Shown here: positions 30,441 through 33,644 of the stretch, in pieces
Layout: every line of letters begins with the position of its first letter
Numbering within the stretch: the stretch's first letter is position 1
Origin: Oscillospiraceae bacterium
GTDB lineage: Bacteria > Bacillota > Clostridia > Oscillospirales > CAG-382
DNA length: 33,644 bases
Direction: 5' to 3'
NCBI GenBank assembly: GCA_022508745.1
Contig: JAFLUP010000009.1
Span: 13,129-46,772 of the forward strand
Program-made: the position numbers and the translations under genes
Notes under the pieces: generated by a model
Seen by the model: only the letters and a program-made list of their open reading frames with translations
Told to the model about the DNA's origin: nothing
Databases searched by the model: none

Positions 30441-30514
30441 GCGGGTGTAGTTCAATGGTAGAATCCCAGCCTTCCAAGCTGGTCGTGCGGGTCCGATTCC
30501 CGTCACCCGCTCCA
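30441..30514 (+). tRNA. tRNA-Gly (anticodon UCC)
   Basis: This is a 74-nt cloverleaf with acceptor GCGGGTG/CACCCGC, discriminator T and encoded CCA. The D arm is GTTCAATGGTAGAAT, the anticodon arm CCAGC-CTTCCAA-GCTGG and the T arm GCGGG-TCCGATT-CCCGT. It reads GGA/GGG. Confidence 0.95.
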
Positions 30515-30569
30515 GAGCGCTCTGTGATCCATGCTGTTTTGCGGTTCTGCCGTTTTCGAAGGTTCGTAT

Positions 30570-30646
<77 letters not shown>

Positions 30647-30652
30647 CTTTGC

Positions 30653-30686
30653 CTGAGCCTGGACGCAAGACCTGCTTCAGGCTCAG
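30653..30686 (+). other. Hairpin between tRNA-Arg and tRNA-His
   Basis: CTGAGCCTG and CAGGCTCAG form a perfect 9-bp stem with a 16-nt loop and no T run. It is probably a processing spacer in a polycistronic tRNA transcript. Confidence 0.6.
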
Positions 30687-30704
30687 AAAACTTCAATTTC
30701 ATAT

Positions 30705-30782
30705 GGTGGGTGTAGCTCAGTTGGTTAGAGTATCAGGTTGTGGCCCTGAGGGTCGTCGGTTCAAGTCCGATCTCCCACCCCA
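30705..30782 (+). tRNA. tRNA-His (anticodon GUG)
   Basis: The first G is the extra G-1 of tRNA-His, and CCA is encoded. The anticodon arm TCAGG-TTGTGGC-CCTGA reads GTG. The acceptor GTGGGTG/CTCCCAC has one T-T mismatch, and the T arm starts with a G-U pair. The three tRNAs probably share the rpsT transcript, since no promoter was found between them. Confidence 0.93.
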
Positions 30783-30814
30783 CGAAAAAAGACACCGCAA
30801 GGTGTCTTTTTTCG
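30783..30814. terminator. Perfect terminator after the tRNA cluster
   Basis: CGAAAAAAGACACC and GGTGTCTTTTTTCG form a 14-bp perfect stem with a GCAA tetraloop starting right after the tRNA-His CCA. The U run lies in the 3' arm. It would work on both strands. Confidence 0.92.
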
Positions 30815-30821
30815 AACGATG

Positions 30822-31023
30822 TGTTCCGCTGGCGCGGAACAGTGAAGAGACCCGGCAAGCCTGCCGGGTCGTGAAGTGCACCTCCGGTGCGTGATGTGTG
30901 CCTGCGGCACGTGAGAAGTTACAAGCGGAACACGGCACTTCACTGCGACCGCAGGGAGCATCATCACAATGTGTCGAAGACACATTACTTCACGTTGTTC
31001 CGCAGGAACAACACTTCACTGCG
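30822..31023. repeat. Array of small hairpins separated by GTGAAG/CTTCAC spacers, no gene
   Basis: The array holds six clear hairpins and one weak one: TGTTCCGC/GCGGAACA (30822-30841), ACCCGGCA/TGCCGGGT (30850-30869), GCACC/GGTGC (30878-30890), GTGCC/GGCAC (30898-30910), CTGC/GCAG (30943-30954, weak), ATGTGTC/GACACAT (30969-30985) and GTTGTTCC/GGAACAAC (30994-31012). On the left, spacers read GTGAAG or GTGATG (30842, 30871, 30891). On the right they read ACTTCAC (30937-30943, 30987-30993, 31013-31019), the reverse complement. Stem sequences differ from one another while the spacers are conserved. The open frames here look like artefacts of the repeats. Confidence 0.85.
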
Positions 31024-31063
31024 TATATCTCCGGCACAATCGAGCTCTCACTCCCCCTCCCCC

Positions 31064-31092
31064 TTGACATTTCTTTTCGTTTTTTGTAAAAT
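31064..31092 (+). promoter_or_regulatory. Promoter of the DUF5011-type lipoprotein
   Basis: TTGACA (31064-31069), 17 nt, TAAAAT (31087-31092). An AAAGGAG RBS and the ATG at 31120 follow. Confidence 0.85.
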
Positions 31093-31119
31093 GGAAAAAA
31101 CGCCAAAGGAGAATCGGTC

Positions 31120-32484
31120 ATGAAGAACCTTCTTTTCTGCTGTTTCATCCTGCTCGCGCTGATCATGACGGGATGCACGCCGTCGAGCGAAACGCCTCCC
31201 TCCGCCGATCCGTCCGCTCCGGCGGAAAGCACATCGGAAACGGAAAACACATCGGAAACGGAAAGCACGTCCGACACGGAAAGCGAAGCGGTGACGGACA
31301 AACGTCCGATCATCACCATACAAGAGACCGAAGTGACCATCGGAAAGGGTGAGGCTTACGACCTTTTGGACGGCGTCACCGGAAGCGACGATATCGACGG
31401 CGACATCACCGATCGGATCGTGATCGACCGGGGGGATTACGACCCCGACACCGTGGGGAAATACACCGTCACCTACAACCTGACCGACAGCGCCGGCAAC
31501 ACGGCGACCCCGAAAAAACGAACCGTCATCGTAAAGGAGAACGTCATGCAGGTACCCCCCGTCTGGACAGAAGCCATCGACGGCGAAAAGCTGAACCCGC
31601 AAGCCCCCGCGGCAGTCAAGGGCGCGTGGTACCACAAGGTCGTTTCCTCTAAAGACAAATGGGTGGGCATCGAGGCCACCGTTACATTGCCCGAATTTGA
31701 CATCCGGCGCTACGACGGGGAATACGATCCCTCCTTCCCCGCCGATCCGTCTGCAAAGAACCTCGACAACCCCTCGGTTTACCTCGGCGGCTGTGCGTGG
31801 AGCGAATCCGACGTGGGGCTCTCGCTGTCCCGCGCGCTCACCGACGTGAAATCGCAGACGTTGAGCACGGGCAGCCTCGCCTTTCGTCCGTTCTGGCGGT
31901 ATATCACTTCCGAAAATCAGGATGTGGGCGGCTACGATGAACACGACGGCGAGTACGCCGTTTCCGCAAACGGGAAAAACTGCAACGCCAACTACCATTG
32001 GCGGTATACCGAATATTACTATCTCCCCGGCGATACGCTCCGTATGATCGTATACAGCCCCGAGCCGGATAAATTGCAGCTGATGATCGAGGTGCTGGAG
32101 GTGTCCACCCTTCCCTCCTCCGTTGAGATGCGCAAAACCTACGGATGGAAGGATCCCGCCGACTTCATCAGCCCGGTCTTCCAATCCCCCGGGCACGGGA
32201 CCGGCATGGACGCCGAGTTCAAGCGCGTCAACGCCATCGACCAATCCGGCAAGGAGGGGATCGACGTCGCCCCTACGGAGACCGAGATCGGCGCCATCGT
32301 CTGGCACGAAACCTATCTGTACCGGGAGATCAACGGTACGCTCTGGCGCGTACCTATGAACGAGAACAGACGCGGCGAAACCAACGCGCCGGAGGACGCG
32401 TACTTCACCGTCACGGAGGACGGCGCAGACAGTTCCCTGGGTGGTGAGGTCGTATCCATCCACCCGGGCTATCGGAACGATTGA
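31120..32484 (+). CDS. Lipoprotein with DUF5011-type Ig-like domain, otherwise unrecognised
   Basis: The 454-residue protein has a lipoprotein signal (MKNLLFCCFILLALIMTGC, lipidated Cys19). A Ser/Thr/Glu linker with repeats of SETE type (24-58) comes next. A bacterial Ig-like DUF5011 domain (~62-142) has DDIDGDITDRIVIDRGDYD and GKYTVTYNLTDSAGNTATP. The remaining ~310 residues contain many aromatics (YHWRYTEYYYLPGDTLRMIVY) and look like a beta-sandwich with a DxDxDG-poor surface, possibly a carbohydrate-binding or lectin-like domain; I do not recognise it. It acts outside the cell, tethered to the membrane. It is a single gene with its own promoter and terminator. Confidence 0.82.
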   Translation: MKNLLFCCFILLALIMTGCTPSSETPPSADPSAPAESTSETENTSETESTSDTESEAVTDKRPIITIQETEVTIGKGEAYDLLDGVTGSDDIDGDITDRIVIDRGDYDPDTVGKYTVTYNLTDSAGNTATPKKRTVIVKENVMQVPPVWTEAIDGEKLNPQAPAAVKGAWYHKVVSSKDKWVGIEATVTLPEFDIRRYDGEYDPSFPADPSAKNLDNPSVYLGGCAWSESDVGLSLSRALTDVKSQTLSTGSLAFRPFWRYITSENQDVGGYDEHDGEYAVSANGKNCNANYHWRYTEYYYLPGDTLRMIVYSPEPDKLQLMIEVLEVSTLPSSVEMRKTYGWKDPADFISPVFQSPGHGTGMDAEFKRVNAIDQSGKEGIDVAPTETEIGAIVWHETYLYREINGTLWRVPMNENRRGETNAPEDAYFTVTEDGADSSLGGEVVSIHPGYRND

Positions 32485-32504
32485 CAGATCAATCAAAAAC
32501 AGAT

Positions 32505-32540
32505 CCCCCGCTCCTTCCGTGGAAAGAGCGGGGGTGTTTT
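32505..32540. terminator. Bidirectional terminator between convergent genes
   Basis: CCCCCGCTC pairs with GAGCGGGGG (9 bp, GC-rich) around a 12-nt loop. TGTTTTC follows on the plus strand and ATCTGTTTTTG on the minus strand. Confidence 0.9.
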
Positions 32541-32550
32541 CATGAACTCC

Positions 32551-33162
32551 TTATTCTTTTGTCAGTACCTTTTTGTTCCAGCTTCTTTTGCCGCATTTCG
32601 GGCACTTCATATACCGTGTTCTGCCCATGTGCATGGCGAAAAATACGGAACGATAGCCGGGAACATACCGATGTCCGCAGCATGCGCACGCATAATAGCC
32701 CGCCGTCTGCTCGATCCGCAGACTGAACCCCATTCCCACAAGCAGCAGGAGGAAAGCGGTCACAAAGAGTCCCACCTTCAGCGGAAGGAGCTCCACGAAG
32801 AACTCCGCGACAAACAGGAGCGCCAGAAATGCCACGACGCTGATGACGCCGAGAACGATCTCAAAGCGCAGCATGGCGCGGTGCTGCCGCTCCGACTCCC
32901 GCTTCATTTCCAGAAGCGTCTCTTCGGCTACCTTGTTGTAGTTTTCCATTTCAATTTTCTCCCCTCTCAATAGTTCGTTTACGCTGATACCCAGAGACTC
33001 GCAAAGGTCGAGCATCACGGAAGAGTCCGGCATGCCTTTCCCGGTCTCCCATTTGGAGATAGCTCTGTCCGTGAGGTTCAGCCTTTCCGCGAGCTGCGCC
33101 TGCGTCAGCCCTTGCGCTTTTCTGCAGGCGGCGATGAAGTTTCCGATTTTGATCTGATCCAT
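32551..33162 (-). CDS. Membrane-bound XRE regulator with C-terminal zinc ribbon
   Basis: The 203-residue protein starts at the ATG at 33162 (GGAAGG 8 nt upstream); a GTG three codons earlier is possible. An XRE helix-turn-helix (~5-60, LTQAQLAERLNLTDRAISKWETGKGMPD) is followed by a short helix. Two adjacent membrane helices (~100-120 and ~128-147) come next, then a zinc-ribbon-like tail with CACCGHRY and CPKCGKRSW. Such XRE-membrane proteins occur in clostridia beside transporters or bacteriocin genes, and probably sense something at the membrane. No partner gene is adjacent, and two promoters with an inverted repeat precede it, suggesting autoregulation. Confidence 0.85.
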   Translation of the reverse strand: MDQIKIGNFIAACRKAQGLTQAQLAERLNLTDRAISKWETGKGMPDSSVMLDLCESLGISVNELLRGEKIEMENYNKVAEETLLEMKRESERQHRAMLRFEIVLGVISVVAFLALLFVAEFFVELLPLKVGLFVTAFLLLLVGMGFSLRIEQTAGYYACACCGHRYVPGYRSVFFAMHMGRTRYMKCPKCGKRSWNKKVLTKE

Positions 33163-33192
33163 CCTTAACACCTTCCCTTCCTTTCGGGTACC

Positions 33193-33221
33193 AGCATAGC
33201 AAATGCGCAGCGAAATGTAAA
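33193..33221 (-). promoter_or_regulatory. Proximal promoter of the XRE regulator
   Basis: On the minus strand TTTACA (33216-33221), 17 nt, TATGCT (33193-33198), ~31 nt before the ATG at 33162. Confidence 0.65.
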
Positions 33222-33253
33222 CAAACAGGTCGTTGAGTTGAGGGAAATGGCGG

Positions 33254-33270
33254 CTCTACCGGTAGTAGAG
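33254..33270. promoter_or_regulatory. Candidate operator upstream of the XRE regulator
   Basis: CTCTAC and GTAGAG flank CGGTA. The inverted repeat lies between two promoter-like sequences, a natural place for autorepression. Confidence 0.4.
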
Positions 33271-33285
33271 TCGCTTTCAAAAGCA

Positions 33286-33315
33286 AGTATATCACAGAGT
33301 TCAGGAAAAATGCAA
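33286..33315 (-). promoter_or_regulatory. Distal promoter of the XRE regulator
   Basis: On the minus strand TTGCAT (33310-33315), 18 nt, TATACT (33286-33291). The inverted repeat at 33254-33270 lies just downstream. Confidence 0.55.
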
Positions 33316-33360
33316 GCATTTTTTCAACAAACCCGATCTTTCCCCTCACAAAGAGAAACA

Positions 33361-33385
33361 AGACCGCCGGAAGAACCGGCGGTCT
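33361..33385 (-). terminator. Terminator of guaA
   Basis: AGACCGCCGG pairs perfectly with CCGGCGGTCT (10 bp) around AAGAA. The minus strand continues TGTTTCTCTTTG. A second inverted repeat (GAAATCCC/GGGATTTC, 33446-33471) lies between it and the guaA stop. Confidence 0.75.
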
Positions 33386-33483
33386 GTCGAAAGATCGAAA
33401 AAGACTGTGCTGTCAAAGTGCTGTCATGGGACAAACAGGAACTCGGAAATCCCATGAAATCAAGGGATTTCAGCAGTCGAGCA

Positions 33484-33644
33484 TCATTCCCACTCGATGG
33501 TGCCGGTGGGCTTCGGCGTCAGGTCGTACAGGACGCGGTTGACGCCGGGGACTTCATGGGTGATGCGCTCCGTAATATGCTGGAGCAGCGCAAAGGGGAT
33601 GTCCTCCACCGTGGCGGTCATGGCGTCCCGGGTATTGACGGCGC
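33484..33644 (-). CDS. guaA: GMP synthase, C-terminal end (5' part beyond window)
   Basis: The last ~53 residues are in frame to the edge and end at TGA (33484-33486). AVNTRDAMTATVEDIPF, ITERITHEVPGVNRVLYDLTPKP and the terminal TIEWE are the conserved C-terminal dimerisation segment of GuaA, which aminates XMP to GMP using glutamine. The ATP-pyrophosphatase and amidotransferase domains are outside the window. A terminator hairpin follows about 100 nt downstream. Confidence 0.95.
   Translation of the reverse strand, partial: AVNTRDAMTATVEDIPFALLQHITERITHEVPGVNRVLYDLTPKPTGTIEWE

Noticed and set aside
30717-30983. Minus-strand open frame across tRNA-His and the hairpin array (contains DLNRRPSGPQPDTLTN)
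   Set aside because: This peptide is the well-known false product of antisense tRNA sequence; the rest is read from hairpin repeats, with no RBS.
30822-31023. CRISPR array
   Set aside because: Repeats are not direct copies of constant length, the palindromes vary, spacers are 6-9 nt, and no cas genes are present.

Overview
The window looks like chromosomal DNA of a spore-forming, Gram-positive clostridium, most likely in the Oscillospiraceae/Ruminococcaceae. The reasons are the gpr spore protease, whiA, jag and the DnaD plus DnaC-type helicase-loader pair. Further signs are LPXTG and lipoprotein surface proteins, a dockerin domain, GC-rich coding DNA, strong RBSs and several TTG/GTG starts. 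This assignment is inferred from gene content; no species is claimed.

Region by region. At 1-1539 a LexA-type phage repressor is divergent from a phage tail/baseplate gene that runs off the left edge, with two near-consensus promoters between them (edge of a prophage or tail-like element). At 1647-5201 lie a wall-anchored discoidin-like protein, a transglutaminase-like lipoprotein and an N-terminal-dockerin DUF4434 protein; the last two share back-to-back promoters. At 5245-6200 there is an AT-rich patch with one unrecognised gene, ending at a tRNA-Val(UAC). Then comes a D-lactate-dehydrogenase-type gene. The rpmH-rnpA-yidD-yidC-jag operon (10389 down to 7446, minus strand) follows, without dnaA next to it. 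A CDF cation transporter faces a plus-strand operon of AEC carrier, murI, DUF1934, dnaD, dnaC-type loader and rnhA (11636-16214). An LPXTG pilin-like protein (16275-18161) and an ECF sigma factor with a long C-terminal extension (18362-19930) follow on the minus strand.

A long minus-strand operon runs murB-whiA-dnaE-PBP1A-sugar isomerase-like gene (28848 down to 20052), with a clear promoter at its head and a strong terminator at its end. It links cell-wall synthesis with replication. gpr and rpsT are divergent. rpsT is followed by tRNA-Gly(UCC), tRNA-Arg(UCU) and tRNA-His(GUG), a perfect terminator, and then a gene-free array of small hairpins separated by GTGAAG/CTTCAC spacers. The right end holds a DUF5011-type lipoprotein, a membrane-bound XRE regulator with a C-terminal zinc ribbon, and the 3' end of guaA.

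Most of the window is conserved housekeeping sequence. The points most worth a second look are the hairpin array at 30822-31023, the sigma factor with its fused C-terminal module, the shortened WhiA in a contracted murB-whiA-dnaE cluster, the AT-rich gene beside tRNA-Val, and the face-to-face promoters at 11516-11613.
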